A stretch of DNA of 64,000 nucleotides from Undibacterium paludis (GTDB lineage Bacteria; Pseudomonadota; Gammaproteobacteria; Burkholderiales; Burkholderiaceae_D), in assembly GCF_022568815.1 (NCBI RefSeq), contig NZ_JAKZHX010000010.1, positions 243,153 to 307,152 on the forward strand, given 5' to 3'. The first letter of the stretch is position 1. Each line of letters starts with the position of its first letter. The translations under genes were made by a program, and so were the position numbers. The notes under the pieces are model-generated. The model was not told the DNA's origin. It saw only the letters and a program-made list of their open reading frames with translations, and ran no database searches. Shown here piece after piece: positions 54,970-64,000 of this stretch.

Positions 54970-55646
54970 TGCACTACGGGCCGTATCACCAGACGCCTGC
55001 CCGAACCTGAGGTATCAACCATCGATATGCCATCGGCATGTTCGGTAAATTGCCAGGTGCCATGCGGCAGGCCTATGCGATAGACGGGGCTGCCATCCGG
55101 GCCGAATATGGCCAGCCACATGGGCCTGTGTAAAAATCCATTCGCAACAGTCAATACATAGGACTGATTGCCTACTTTCAGCTTGGCGACTTCGAGACGG
55201 CGATAGCTTTGCATCCCTGTAAACGCCGGTTCTATCGCTTCGCTGACAAGAAATTGCCCATTCCTGCTGATTTGTACTTCGTCACTGATTGCCATACTCA
55301 TGCCGCTGGCTGAATTGCCTTGCTGGCTGATGACATTGCGGCGTTCCGGTTTGCGGTACTGGATGACAAATTCCTGCAAGCGCACAGGCGTACTGCCATC
55401 GACCTGTACATGGCGGCTGAACTGCGCCAGATGCTGGTCCGCGTCCGGGAAAGCCCACAAGAACTGCTGGCGCAATGTGTACACTTCAACCTGGTTGCTA
55501 CGGTATTCCCCCAGCACCGTTTCGCTGCTGTTGGCCTGGGTCGGTTGCACCGGCAGGCTGCCACTGCATGCAGTCAGGCTCAGCAACAAAGTCGTGGCCG
55601 CGCCATACTTGCAGAATGAATCCAACTGGCCTGGCAAGGTGAGCAT
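54966..55646 (-). CDS. Lipoprotein of unknown function, paralogue A
   Basis: 226 aa. Lipobox LLSLTAC (Cys27). The C-terminal domain shares the WLAIFGPDGS / WFGIFRPDGS and ADGIS / VDGIS blocks with the downstream gene product. The two overlap by four bases and probably form an operon. There is no known family. The 325 bp upstream (55647-55973) contain no gene on this strand. Confidence 0.7.
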   Translation of the reverse strand: MLTLPGQLDSFCKYGAATTLLLSLTACSGSLPVQPTQANSSETVLGEYRSNQVEVYTLRQQFLWAFPDADQHLAQFSRHVQVDGSTPVRLQEFVIQYRKPERRNVISQQGNSASGMSMAISDEVQISRNGQFLVSEAIEPAFTGMQSYRRLEVAKLKVGNQSYVLTVANGFLHRPMWLAIFGPDGSPVYRIGLPHGTWQFTEHADGISMVDTSGSGRRLVIRPVVQ

Positions 55647-55973
55647 GTTTAATCAGCAGCAAATAGCACAAAGTCATGAATAAGCTGAAGTATCGCGATT
55701 GCCCCTGCTTGCGACAACGATATTTGAAAAAGTACTGAAATACAGCACTTCAGGTGTCAAGACCTGCTATCTGGCAAGATAAACAGAGAACGGAAAACAT
55801 TAACTGACGATCAATCGACACCCGTCACTGCCGGTCTTTCAATAAATTCAGTACATCTTTAATAACAAACAGATCAAAACTCCTGCGCTGACCTGTGCTG
55901 CGGCGTGGTAAGCTTCGTCCCGGTCAAAATTTCCTGCTTTCTTCATTTTTTTGCGATTTATGGACTTCGATTT

Positions 55974-56819
55974 ATGGACTTAGTACTCGCCGTCAAAATC
56001 ATCATCATGGGTATCGTCGAAGGCTTGACGGAATTCTTGCCCATTTCGTCTACCGGTCACCTGATCCTGACAGGCAGCCTGTTGAATTTCACCGGCGAAA
56101 AGCAGAAAGTATTTGAAATCGTGATACAGGCCGGCGCCATCTTTGCCGTCTGCTGGGAATACCGAGCCAAGATTGCCAGCGTCGTTACTGGCCTGACCAG
56201 TGACGCCAGGGCACGCAAGTTTGCCATCAACCTGTTTGTCGCCTTCTTGCCTGCTGCCGTACTGGGCCTCTTGTTTTCCAAAAAGATCAAGGCGGTACTG
56301 TTCGCCCCCGTGCCCGTGGCCCTGGCATTCATCATCGGCGGTATCATCATCCTGTTTGTGGAACGCAAACAGGCTGGCGCTGACACCCACGACAGCAGCC
56401 ATGCACGCATACAGTCTGTTGACGACATGACTTTGCTCGACGCCCTGAAGATAGGCCTGGCCCAGTCGCTGGCCCTGATACCCGGCACCAGCCGCTCGGG
56501 CGCGACCATCATAGGCGGCATGCTGTTTGGCCTGTCACGCAAGGCGGCGACTGAATTTTCTTTCTTCCTGGCTATTCCCACTTTGTTCGGCGCCACCGTA
56601 TATTCGCTCTACAAGGCGCGTGAAGACCTGTCCATGGCAGATTTACCCATGTTCAGCCTGGGTACGGTGGCAGCCTTTATCTCTGCCTTCTTTTGCGTAC
56701 GCTGGCTGTTGCGTTATATCAGCTCGCACAATTTCAATGTGTTTGCCTGGTACCGTATTGCCTTTGGTATCATGATCCTGATCACGGCCTACACAGGTGT
56801 GATTACCTGGGCTGATTAA
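55974..56819 (+). CDS. uppP: Undecaprenyl-diphosphate phosphatase
   Basis: 281 aa from ATG 55974. The two BacA/UppP signature blocks are [17 protein letters not shown] (about 13-29) and [11 protein letters not shown] (about 169-179), which hold the catalytic Glu, Ser, His and Arg. About eight membrane helices. It recycles undecaprenyl pyrophosphate to the carrier used in peptidoglycan synthesis and gives bacitracin tolerance. A duplicated GATTTATGGACTT lies across the start; the first copy encodes only a seven-codon frame that ends inside the gene start. Confidence 0.95.
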   Translation: MDLVLAVKIIIMGIVEGLTEFLPISSTGHLILTGSLLNFTGEKQKVFEIVIQAGAIFAVCWEYRAKIASVVTGLTSDARARKFAINLFVAFLPAAVLGLLFSKKIKAVLFAPVPVALAFIIGGIIILFVERKQAGADTHDSSHARIQSVDDMTLLDALKIGLAQSLALIPGTSRSGATIIGGMLFGLSRKAATEFSFFLAIPTLFGATVYSLYKAREDLSMADLPMFSLGTVAAFISAFFCVRWLLRYISSHNFNVFAWYRIAFGIMILITAYTGVITWAD

Positions 56820-56840
56820 TCTGGATAATGTTGGCGATTT

Positions 56841-58688
56841 TTGGTGATACACGAAGTGGCAGAAACAAGTAATACAGTCGATCAGGCTCTGCATTTATTG
56901 CAGACCATTTTCGGCTACCCCGCATTTCGCTCACAACAGGGCCAGATCGTTGAGCATGTGGTCAACGGCGGCGATGCCCTGGTGCTGATGCCCACAGGTG
57001 GCGGCAAGTCGCTCTGTTACCAGATACCAGCCCTGCTGCGCCACGGTGTCGGCATCGTCGTGTCCCCCCTGATTGCGCTAATGCAGGATCAGGTTGATGC
57101 CCTGGCCGAAGTAGGTGTGCGTGCAGCCTTTTTGAATTCCACCCAAAGTTTTGATGAAATCCTGGCGGTGGAAAAAAAGATGCGTGAAGGTGACCTGGAC
57201 CTGGTCTATATCGCGCCTGAACGCCTCTTGACCCAGCGCTGCCTGGAACTGCTGCAAGTCACCAATATCGCCCTGTTTGCGATTGATGAAGCCCATTGCG
57301 TATCGCAATGGGGCCATGATTTCCGCCCTGAATACATCAAGCTGTCGGCATTACATGAGCGCTTTCCCCATGTGCCGCGCATTGCCCTGACAGCCACGGC
57401 TGACCAGCAAACCCGCGATGAAATCATCCACAGGCTGCAACTGGAAAACGCCATGCAGTTCGTGTCGTCTTTCGACCGGCCCAACATCCGCTATCAGATT
57501 GTTGAAAAAGCCAATGGCCGCAAGCAGTTGCTCGACTTTATCAACGCCCAGCACAGTGGTGATGCCGGCATCGTGTATTGCCTGTCACGCAAAAAAGTCG
57601 AAGAGACAGCAGAGTTTTTAAACGAAAACGGCATCACTGCCCTGCCCTATCATGCGGGCATGGAACTGGCGGACCGCAGCCACAATCAGGCGCGCTTTTT
57701 GCGCGAAGACGGTATCGTCATGTGCGCCACCATCGCCTTTGGCATGGGCATAGACAAACCGGACGTACGCTTTGTCGCCCATCTTGACTTGCCCAAAAGC
57801 ATAGAAGGCTATTACCAGGAAACCGGTCGCGCCGGCCGCGACGGCGCCAGCGCCAATGCCTGGATGGCCTATGGCTTGCAGGACGTGGTGCAACAACGCC
57901 GCATGATCGATGAGTCTGACGCCAACGAGGCCTACAAGCGCGTGCAAAGCGTCAAGCTCGAAGCCATGCTGGCCCTGTGCGAAACCCTGAATTGCCGCCG
58001 CACCCACATACTGGAATACTTCGGCCAGGCCGCCCAGCCCTGCGGCAATTGCGACACCTGCATCAGCCCGCCCAGTTCTTTTGATGGCAGCGTGGCCGCA
58101 CAAAAAATACTGTCCACCATCTACCGTGTTGACCAGCGCTTTGCCGCCGGCCACGTCATCGATATCCTGCGCGGTATCGATACAGAACGGGTGCAGCAAT
58201 GGCGGCACGACAAACTGTCGACCTTTGGCATAGGCTCGGACAAGAGCGAAGCCGAATGGCGCGCCCTGCTGCGTCAGTTAATCGCCCTGGGCCTGGTCGC
58301 CGTTGACTATGAAAACTACAGCTCACTCAAGCTGACCGAAGACTCACGCGCTGTGCTGCGCGGTGAAGCCAAGGTGCAACTGCGTCAGTACAAGAAGGCT
58401 GAAAAAGCCGTCAAGCACAAACGCCAGTCCGCCAAAGACTTTGCCGAAACCGACCTCGATAGCACAGCGCAGACTGTCTTCGACAAACTGCGCTGGTGGC
58501 GTGTTGAAACCGCCCGCACCCACAATGTGCCCGCCTACGTCATCTTCCCCGATGCCACCCTGCGCGAAATCGCCCGCCAGCAACCGTCCACACTGCCCGC
58601 CCTGCGGGCGATATCCGGTGTCGGTGACAAGAAGCTGGAAAGTTATGGCAGGGAGATTATTGAGTTGATTGAAAGCTTGCAGGCTTAA
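56841..58688 (+). CDS. recQ: ATP-dependent DNA helicase RecQ
   Basis: 615 aa. Walker A is PTGGGKSLC, Walker [18 protein letters not shown], and the helicase C-terminal motif [10 protein letters not shown] is present. The RQC zinc site uses [11 protein letters not shown] and CGNCDTC; a C-terminal HRDC domain is present (about 535-615). RecQ unwinds DNA in RecF-type recombination and fork repair. No ATG begins the frame: TTG 56841, GTG 56844 and GTG 56856 are possible starts; GTG 56856 would give the usual short N-terminus. Confidence 0.95.
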   Translation: MVIHEVAETSNTVDQALHLLQTIFGYPAFRSQQGQIVEHVVNGGDALVLMPTGGGKSLCYQIPALLRHGVGIVVSPLIALMQDQVDALAEVGVRAAFLNSTQSFDEILAVEKKMREGDLDLVYIAPERLLTQRCLELLQVTNIALFAIDEAHCVSQWGHDFRPEYIKLSALHERFPHVPRIALTATADQQTRDEIIHRLQLENAMQFVSSFDRPNIRYQIVEKANGRKQLLDFINAQHSGDAGIVYCLSRKKVEETAEFLNENGITALPYHAGMELADRSHNQARFLREDGIVMCATIAFGMGIDKPDVRFVAHLDLPKSIEGYYQETGRAGRDGASANAWMAYGLQDVVQQRRMIDESDANEAYKRVQSVKLEAMLALCETLNCRRTHILEYFGQAAQPCGNCDTCISPPSSFDGSVAAQKILSTIYRVDQRFAAGHVIDILRGIDTERVQQWRHDKLSTFGIGSDKSEAEWRALLRQLIALGLVAVDYENYSSLKLTEDSRAVLRGEAKVQLRQYKKAEKAVKHKRQSAKDFAETDLDSTAQTVFDKLRWWRVETARTHNVPAYVIFPDATLREIARQQPSTLPALRAISGVGDKKLESYGREIIELIESLQA

Positions 58689-58761
58689 ACTGCTCGTTCG
58701 TCATTAGAGCATGTTGGGGCAGTCGCTGAAATCCAGCTTCCATTTGCCGGCCCGGCACAAA

Positions 58762-59484
58762 TCACTTACCTGCAAACTTCAGGTTCTCTATCCCCTTCAG
58801 GCTGGCGGCAAACAACTCCTGGGGGGCGTCAACCGGGGTAATAGCCTGTATCAGTATTTTCCGGTCAGCGTCAATAACGCAATAGGTCGTCCTTGTGACC
58901 AATTCATTATTCCAGCTGTCCGTTGCGTATTTGCCCGCGTGTGTCATGGAAAAAGACATGGCTGTCCTGCCATCTATCTGTAATGCCCTGGGGTGGCTCA
59001 GTTCACGGACATTTTCCTTCGGATCCGGCATTTCCAGCATGATCAGACCAAGGCAATTCAACGCAGTTTCGTTCGCATTGTTTCGTGCAAGGCTGTCACT
59101 TTTATCGATACGCATGAAAATATCGACCTGAGTTTTTGCAGCCTGGCCACTATCTTTCAATGTGATACGGTAACGGAAATGCCCTTCCCCGCCTGTCCTC
59201 TGCTTTTGCTCTTCCATGACACCAGGCAAAGTGAGGTGCATGCCTTCCTGCTGAAAGTCAGCTGCCAAAGCTGGACACCATGCAGAGATATTCAACATCA
59301 CTGTGGTGACTATTAGACTGCAAAAGTAGAAAACAGAGTTCCTTCCGCTTGTGTGACGCCCATGACTGCATTGCAAATGCTCGCGAGAACTCGCTATCGC
59401 TGTGCTTTGCATCTTGTGCTGACCACCGGGCAAGCGTATTTCGCTCATTTTTTTGCTGTTACAGTCCACTTGTATTTTTTTCAT
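58762..59484 (-). CDS. Exported protein of unknown function
   Basis: Up to 240 aa; ATG 59412 gives a shorter version with a more ordinary N-terminus. A hydrophobic stretch ending CPALAAD (about residue 75 of the long form) looks like a signal peptide, which favours a start well inside the open frame. The mature part of about 165 aa has no recognised motif (TQVDIFMRIDKSD, TYCVIDADRKILIQAI). It converges with recQ, 73 bp apart. Confidence 0.6.
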   Translation of the reverse strand: MKKIQVDCNSKKMSEIRLPGGQHKMQSTAIASSREHLQCSHGRHTSGRNSVFYFCSLIVTTVMLNISAWCPALAADFQQEGMHLTLPGVMEEQKQRTGGEGHFRYRITLKDSGQAAKTQVDIFMRIDKSDSLARNNANETALNCLGLIMLEMPDPKENVRELSHPRALQIDGRTAMSFSMTHAGKYATDSWNNELVTRTTYCVIDADRKILIQAITPVDAPQELFAASLKGIENLKFAGK

Positions 59485-59659
59485 GATTATTCATTGGTGA
59501 TAGAAAAGACAGACTACCATACTGACCGCATGCCATCGTATTACAGACCGTCTATTTGACCGCTGCCAATACAGCAATTACCTGCTGGCAAAGCTGCACG
59601 GGCAGAATTGATCTGGTTCCGTGACATAGTCTCTTTCGGGACAAGGTATCTGCTTTTGC

Positions 59660-60268
59660 TCAGACATGCATTTCAGCATCCATATAGCTTTGCAGCAATT
59701 GAATCGCCGTCTCTGCCGCATAGCCAACCGGCATTGCTTCCGGCGCGGCGCTGGCGAGCTGGAAAGAGCCTTCCATATACGCCAGCAAACCCGCTGCCAG
59801 TTGCGCGACCCCGCGTAGTTGCCTGCCCTTGGCTTGCAGGCAGGCGGTCAGCAATTCTTCCACCAGCCGCAATTCTGCCTCGACTGCCTGTTGATAGACC
59901 GCGCGCACCTCGGGCTGGCGCACGGCTTCTGCACCTATCACTACCCAGGCGGCGACGGCCTTGGGATCACTGCCCTGCCCTTTGGCGAGGCGGGCATTGA
60001 TATAGGCATGTAGCTTCTGCTCCGGCGTCACGGCGTTTTCAGCGAACGCCAGGTAACGCTGGCGTGACAGGGTTGCCAGTGTCTTGACCAGTTCCAGCAG
60101 CATGTCTGCCTTGGTCTTGAAGTGGTAATGCAACAAACCCGGCGCCAGGCCAGCCTGTTGAGCGATCAGTTGTATGGTAGCTTTTTCATAACCATGCTCG
60201 GCCATGGTGGCCAGCAGGGCCTGGACGATTTCTGCACGGCGCTGTTCGGTATTGGGTCGTCTGGACAT
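59660..60268 (-). CDS. TetR-family regulator
   Basis: 202 aa. The HTH is RRAEIVQALLATMAEHGYEK then IQLIAQQAGLAPGLLHYHFKTKADML, the BetI-like subtype. It is divergent from an MFS transporter gene with 108 bp between, in which two TTGGTT-type palindromes lie. It is probably the transporter repressor. Confidence 0.92.
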   Translation of the reverse strand: MSRRPNTEQRRAEIVQALLATMAEHGYEKATIQLIAQQAGLAPGLLHYHFKTKADMLLELVKTLATLSRQRYLAFAENAVTPEQKLHAYINARLAKGQGSDPKAVAAWVVIGAEAVRQPEVRAVYQQAVEAELRLVEELLTACLQAKGRQLRGVAQLAAGLLAYMEGSFQLASAAPEAMPVGYAAETAIQLLQSYMDAEMHV

Positions 60269-60282
60269 GATGTTTTAATTAT

Positions 60283-60300
60283 TTTGGTTGAATAACCAAA
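60283..60300. promoter_or_regulatory. Candidate TetR operator 1
   Basis: TTTGGTT-N4-AACCAAA, perfect seven-base arms, 15 bp upstream of the TetR start. Confidence 0.6.
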
Positions 60301-60341
60301 TTGTACTTGTATTTTGACTCCGGATTGATTAATCTCACAAT

Positions 60342-60360
60342 ATTGGTCAATCAACCAAAT
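60342..60360. promoter_or_regulatory. Candidate TetR operator 2
   Basis: ATTGGTC-N5-AACCAAT-like site with the same outer TTGGT/ACCAA half-sites, 17 bp upstream of the MFS start. It is 59 bp from operator 1, centre to centre. Confidence 0.55.
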
Positions 60361-60376
60361 AACTAAAGTACCCATC

Positions 60377-61681
60377 ATGACAAATCCAATCGCCCTGCAG
60401 CCCCGAACAGCGGCAGACAAAGCCCCATCTGCTACGACCGACCACAGCCGCACCAGGGCCATTGCGGTGCTGGTGTTTCTGACCCTGCTCAATATCCTGA
60501 ATTTTGCCGATCGTTTTCTGATGCAGGGTTTTGCCATCGACATGATCAGGGACCTGCGCTTGAGCAATCTTGAATTCACCCTGCTGACCGGTTTTGTCTT
60601 CACCACTTTTTACACGGTGGTTGGCCTGTTCATGGGCGCGCTGGCAGACCGGGTGCACAGACCGCGCCTGATTGCCGCCGGTATCTTTTGCTGGAGTGCA
60701 CTGACTGCCGCCACCGGCTTTGCCGGCAGTTTTGCCCAGCTGGCGCTGGTGCGCATGTTCACCGGCGTTGGTGAGGCAACGCTAACACCGGCAGCCCTGG
60801 GCATACTGGGTGAACGTTTCAAGTCGCAACAACGGGCTTTTGCGGCGGGCTTTTACTACCTGGGCGCACCGATAGGCATAGGCGCAGCCTTCCTCATCGC
60901 CGGTACCCTGGGTGCTGTCATCGGCTGGCGCAACTGCTTTTTTACCCTGGGTGCGCTGGGTGTGGTGCTGACGGTTTTTCTGTTCATGCTGCGCGAACCA
61001 CGCAGTGAGACTGCGGCAAACAAGATGACAAGTCGCCCGCTGATGACAGTGTTTGCAGAAATCTGGCAAGCCCTGCGTGCTTCACAGGCGCTGTGCCTGC
61101 TCATCACCGGCGGAGTGCTGGTGATCTTTGCCCAGGGTGCGTTTGTGCTTGACCAGTTATGGCTGGTGCAGGAACGCGGATTTGACCGCCAGCATGCGCA
61201 AAAACTCGCAGGCATGATGTTCATCGCCGGTGGCGTGCTTGGCTCTGTCATCGGCGGCTATGCTGCTGACCGGATGCAGGCGCGCCGGGCCGGTGGCCGT
61301 CTGTGGTTCCTGGCATTGATCTATCTGCTGGGCGTGCCACTGGCTTATATCTACCGACAACTTGATCCTGCGGGCATGGCTTTTCATGTCTGCATGTTCA
61401 TCGGCAGCATGATGATCACTATAGGCTATGGCCCCCTGTTCGCCTGTCTGCAAGAGCTGGTGCCGGAACAATTGCGCTCCACCATGACGGCTTTCATGAT
61501 CCTCTGCATGACACTCTTTGGCACATCTGCCGGTAATCTGCTGACAGGCTGGCTGGCCGATGTATTCAGGGCGGCAGCCTGGCAGGAACCTATCACGACG
61601 GCGGTAATGGTCGGCATGACGCCCTGGCTGCTGGCGATCCCCTGTTTTGTCGTTGCAGCACGCAAAATGGAAAAGCCGTGA
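60377..61681 (+). CDS. MFS transporter
   Basis: 434 aa, twelve helices. The N-terminus is hydrophilic (about 28 residues), then LTLLNILNFADRFLMQGFAID, close to the spinster/ACS-type group. GALADRVHRPRLIAAG is the loop 2-3 motif and LVRMFTGVGEATLTPAALGIL the helix 4-5 motif. The substrate is unknown; the TetR-linked arrangement suggests efflux or uptake of a small lipophilic or organic-acid compound. Confidence 0.9.
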   Translation: MTNPIALQPRTAADKAPSATTDHSRTRAIAVLVFLTLLNILNFADRFLMQGFAIDMIRDLRLSNLEFTLLTGFVFTTFYTVVGLFMGALADRVHRPRLIAAGIFCWSALTAATGFAGSFAQLALVRMFTGVGEATLTPAALGILGERFKSQQRAFAAGFYYLGAPIGIGAAFLIAGTLGAVIGWRNCFFTLGALGVVLTVFLFMLREPRSETAANKMTSRPLMTVFAEIWQALRASQALCLLITGGVLVIFAQGAFVLDQLWLVQERGFDRQHAQKLAGMMFIAGGVLGSVIGGYAADRMQARRAGGRLWFLALIYLLGVPLAYIYRQLDPAGMAFHVCMFIGSMMITIGYGPLFACLQELVPEQLRSTMTAFMILCMTLFGTSAGNLLTGWLADVFRAAAWQEPITTAVMVGMTPWLLAIPCFVVAARKMEKP

Positions 61682-61778
61682 GCGGCCTGACCAACCGGCA
61701 GGCATAGCGCGCAACTGTTTATTCCGGGTCGGTTTGGCGCTACACTGCTGTCCTGTTCCCATATCCACGCCTAATACT

Positions 61779-62471
61779 ATGTCCCGCACCGAACGCCTGC
61801 TGCAACTGATGCAAATCCTGCGCAGGCATCGCTACCCTGTCAGTGGCGCAGACCTGTCACGCGAACTCGGCATCAGCCTGCGCAGCCTGTACCGCGATAT
61901 CGCCACCCTGCAAAACCAGGGGGCCAGGATTGCTGGTGAAGCCGGGGTCGGCTATGTGCTGCAACCAGGCTTTACCCTGCCGCCGCTGATGTTCACCGAA
62001 GAAGAGATTGCCGCCATCACCCTGGGTTCGCGCTGGGTGGCCAAGCAGGCTGACCACAAACTGGCCCTGGCGGCGCGTGACGCCCTGGCAAAAATTGCCG
62101 CCGTGCTGCCGGCAGAAGCCAGGCTGGAACTGGAAACCAGCGGCCTGCTGGTCGGCCCCAGCGGTCAGAGTGTCGCCAATGATGAGCAGTTGCGCCAGGT
62201 ACGCCAAGCCATACGCAAACAGCACAAGCTGCTGCTTGACTACCAGGATGAAACTGGCGCCAGCAGCCAGCGCACCGTCTGGCCCTGCGCCCTGGCATTC
62301 TTTGACAACCTGCGCATCATCGTCGCCTGGTGCGAACTGCGGCAGGACTTCCGCCATTTCCGCACTGACCGCATCAAGAACCTGCAAGTGGCTGATGCTA
62401 CCTATCCGCGCTCCAGCCAGGCATTGTTGAAAGAATGGCGTGAGCAGCAGGGCATCAAGCCTGAACGCTGA
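61779..62471 (+). CDS. WYL-domain transcriptional regulator (YafY type)
   Basis: 230 aa from ATG 61779. N-terminal HTH_11 domain (SRTERLLQLMQILRRHRYPVSGADLSRELGISLRSLYRDI), then the WYL domain (RKQHKLLLDYQDETG, WPCALAFFDNLRIIVAWCELRQDFRHFRTDRI), which senses nucleotides or other ligands. Such proteins often sit alone. It lies 97 bp after the MFS gene in the same direction. Confidence 0.92.
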   Translation: MSRTERLLQLMQILRRHRYPVSGADLSRELGISLRSLYRDIATLQNQGARIAGEAGVGYVLQPGFTLPPLMFTEEEIAAITLGSRWVAKQADHKLALAARDALAKIAAVLPAEARLELETSGLLVGPSGQSVANDEQLRQVRQAIRKQHKLLLDYQDETGASSQRTVWPCALAFFDNLRIIVAWCELRQDFRHFRTDRIKNLQVADATYPRSSQALLKEWREQQGIKPER

Positions 62472-62543
62472 TGACACAACTACCCCTCATTCAGCACTAT
62501 AATGGCCTCATATCCAATACCAGCACGCCCATGCTCTGACAAG

Positions 62544-63602
62544 ATGAAAGCCAAGACGGACACCACAACCGACACACCCAAGTCCGCCAGCAAAGAACAG
62601 CGCCGCCTGCAAATGGCCGACATCGCACGGCTTGCTGGCGTATCCACGTCAACGGTATCACGCGCACTGAGCGGCAGCACCCTGGTCAATGATGAAACCC
62701 GCCAGCGCATCGCTGAACTGGCCCGCTCGCTCAAGTACTCCATCAATATCGATGCCCGCAATTTGCGGCTCAAGCAAACCCGCACTGTCGCCGTGGTCGT
62801 GCCGTATGACAGTGAAACCCGCCAGCATTTATCTGACCCCTTCTTCCTTGGCATACTGGGCAGCCTGGCCGACGCCCTGACTGACCGTGGTTTTGACATG
62901 CTGCTGTCTCGCATCGATGCCGAGCATCTCGACAATGCTGCACAGATTTTTGATACGGGCCGGGTACTTGGCGTGATACTGATCGGTCAATGGCGTCATC
63001 ACGACCAGTTGAACCAGCTGGCCGCCCGCCATGTGCCTATCGTCGTCTGGGGTGCGCAACTGCCGCAGCAACTGTATGTCACCGTCGGCAGTGACAATGT
63101 CAGCGGCGGACAAAAAGCCACCGAACACCTGCTGCAAGCCGGCCGCAAGCGCATCGCCTTTTTTGGTGACACCCAGTTGCCGGAAGTCGCCCAGCGTTAC
63201 GAAGGCTATTGCAAGGCGCTGGCGCAACACCATATCGCGCTGGACCCGGCCCTGGTCGTGCCGGCATCCTTCGTCGAAGAAGGCGGCAAACTGGCCGTGG
63301 CCGAACTATGCCGCCGCAACATCCCCTTCGACGCCCTGTTCGCCTGCAGCGACCTGCTCGCCATGACCAGCATCAACAGCCTGCGCGACAACAATTATCG
63401 CGTACCTGAAGACATCGCCGTGGTCGGTTACGACGACATAGAGCTGGCCCGCTACTTCCATCCACCCCTGACCACCATCCGCCAACCCATGGCCCAGGCT
63501 GGCCTCGCCCTGGTCGACGCCCTGCTGACCCTGATAGAAGAGGGCAACACCGGCGCACATTTGCTGCCCACAGAATTGATCGTCAGAGCCAGCAGCGTTT
63601 AG
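62544..63602 (+). CDS. LacI-family transcriptional regulator
   Basis: 352 aa from ATG 62544; the longer frame from 62502 overlaps a TATAAT-like sequence. HTH and hinge helix: MADIARLAGVSTSTVSRALSGS and TRQRIAELARSLKYSINIDARNL. The C-terminal two-lobe sugar-binding domain ends with AVVGYDDIELARYFHPPLTTIRQP, typical of the family. The N-terminal 25 residues before the HTH are unusually long and basic. Target genes are not evident; the transporter or catabolic genes may lie to the right of the window. Confidence 0.93.
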   Translation: MKAKTDTTTDTPKSASKEQRRLQMADIARLAGVSTSTVSRALSGSTLVNDETRQRIAELARSLKYSINIDARNLRLKQTRTVAVVVPYDSETRQHLSDPFFLGILGSLADALTDRGFDMLLSRIDAEHLDNAAQIFDTGRVLGVILIGQWRHHDQLNQLAARHVPIVVWGAQLPQQLYVTVGSDNVSGGQKATEHLLQAGRKRIAFFGDTQLPEVAQRYEGYCKALAQHHIALDPALVVPASFVEEGGKLAVAELCRRNIPFDALFACSDLLAMTSINSLRDNNYRVPEDIAVVGYDDIELARYFHPPLTTIRQPMAQAGLALVDALLTLIEEGNTGAHLLPTELIVRASSV

Positions 63603-63657
63603 TTCACACGATCAACAGCACACGAAGAAACACAAACCGCAGTTGTAACGGAGTTGC

Positions 63658-64000
63658 TTTGCTTTGCTTTGCTTTGCAGCTGATTTTGAAGTTGTTGTTG
63701 TCTTTTTGCCGTTCCGATGTGTCGATGCCTTTGCTGCAAGGCAGAAAATGGAAAAAGAAGGGCCGATGTTTGAGGTGTAGCAGGGGTTTTGGCCGGCCCG
63801 TGTAGGGAGCATGCTGCCCGCCTGCGTAACAGCATGCGCTTGCAAGCGCATGTTCCTAAAGCGAAGCCGAAGGCGAGTTTTCGAGCCTTCCCATTTTTTG
63901 ACTTGCAGCAAAGGGAACCCCCTTTAGGGGGCAAGACGCCTCGGTCGCCTTCTTTTGCGTTCTTTTCTTGGCGAGACAAGAAAAGAATGTAGCTGTCGGG
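63658..64000. repeat. Structured dispersed repeat, copy 2 (runs into the window edge)
   Basis: Four TTTGC units plus a partial one, then the same segment as copy 1. The 24-bp inverted repeat is at 63728-63751 and 63891-63914 with two mismatches and a 139-nt loop, about 93 nt longer than in copy 1; this extra DNA contains its own palindrome GCATGCGCTTGCAAGCGCATG-type hairpin near 63832-63852. The CCCCCT-TT-AGGGGG hairpin (63918-63931) and the GCGAGA-loop stem (63960-63987) are conserved exactly. Confidence 0.85.

Noticed and set aside
62498..62503. TATAAT as promoter of the LacI-type gene
   Set aside because: A good -35 box at normal spacing is not visible, so only the argument about the start codon was kept.
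63599..63979. 126-codon minus-strand frame
   Set aside because: It lies wholly in the dispersed repeat and its adjoining DNA and has no gene-like context.
1..64000. tRNA, rRNA, riboswitch or prophage genes
   Set aside because: None of the expected sequence marks (such as tRNA arms with TTCGA loops, rRNA cores, integrase or capsid genes) was seen by eye; faint candidates were not strong enough to list.

Overview
The window reads as chromosomal DNA of a betaproteobacterium, most likely Burkholderiales and probably an Oxalobacteraceae-type organism. That placement is an inference from the overall gene repertoire, moderate GC content and style of intergenic repeats; no rRNA, tRNA or other phylogenetic marker is present. 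Gene density is high, and nearly all reading frames are intact. I saw no prophage, transposase gene, CRISPR array, tRNA or rRNA.

Layout. 1-1142 (minus) is the start of a type I ketosynthase cut by the window edge, followed by an unrecognised gene. 2329-8962 is a tight six-gene operon: an RsbW-like ATPase, a Cache-PP2C (RsbU/SpoIIE type) phosphatase, a periplasmic binding protein, a SAM methyltransferase, a binding-protein/permease fusion and a second permease, with no ATPase subunit for the transporter. Then come pgeF (9186-9866) and a LysR/SbtA-type bicarbonate transporter pair (9871-11843). 11989-14741 and 17174-21857 hold two unrelated copies of an isoquinoline-oxidoreductase-type molybdenum hydroxylase; the second sits with a metallo-beta-lactamase-fold hydrolase, a small ABM monooxygenase and a two-heme cytochrome c. 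21901-32396 is dominated by one-regulator-one-enzyme modules: PadR/SnoaL-like, FAD monooxygenase with TetR, SdsB/SdsA-like LysR with alkyl sulfatase, and TetR-SDR plus an NAD(P)-binding protein. Several have palindromic operator candidates.

32450-36250 is the least ordinary stretch. It has a low-GC island with a membrane protein split by a seven-G run, a 99-bp MITE-like element, an alpha-carbonic anhydrase lipoprotein, and two near-identical 71-aa small membrane proteins duplicated with about 100 bp of upstream DNA. 36295-44520 carries a GNAT enzyme, a periplasmic sugar-type binding protein paired with a histidine kinase, another binding protein, a divergent Lgt homologue and a GudP-like MFS transporter. 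44955-53670 holds housekeeping-type genes (RlhA-like U32 protein, DacB/PBP4, YkgJ-type protein, methyl-accepting chemotaxis protein) and secreted unknowns. 54319-63602 has two paralogous lipoproteins, uppP, recQ, a TetR/MFS pair, a WYL regulator and a LacI-type regulator.

Repeats. A structured dispersed repeat occurs twice (53735-54009 and 63658-64000): a variable TTTGC tract, a long inverted repeat with a variable loop, and two perfect hairpins. Other palindromic elements lie at 31362-31481, 33990-34088 and 51668-51771. These repeats, the duplicated small protein genes and the ATPase-less signalling/transport operon are the best candidates for undescribed biology.
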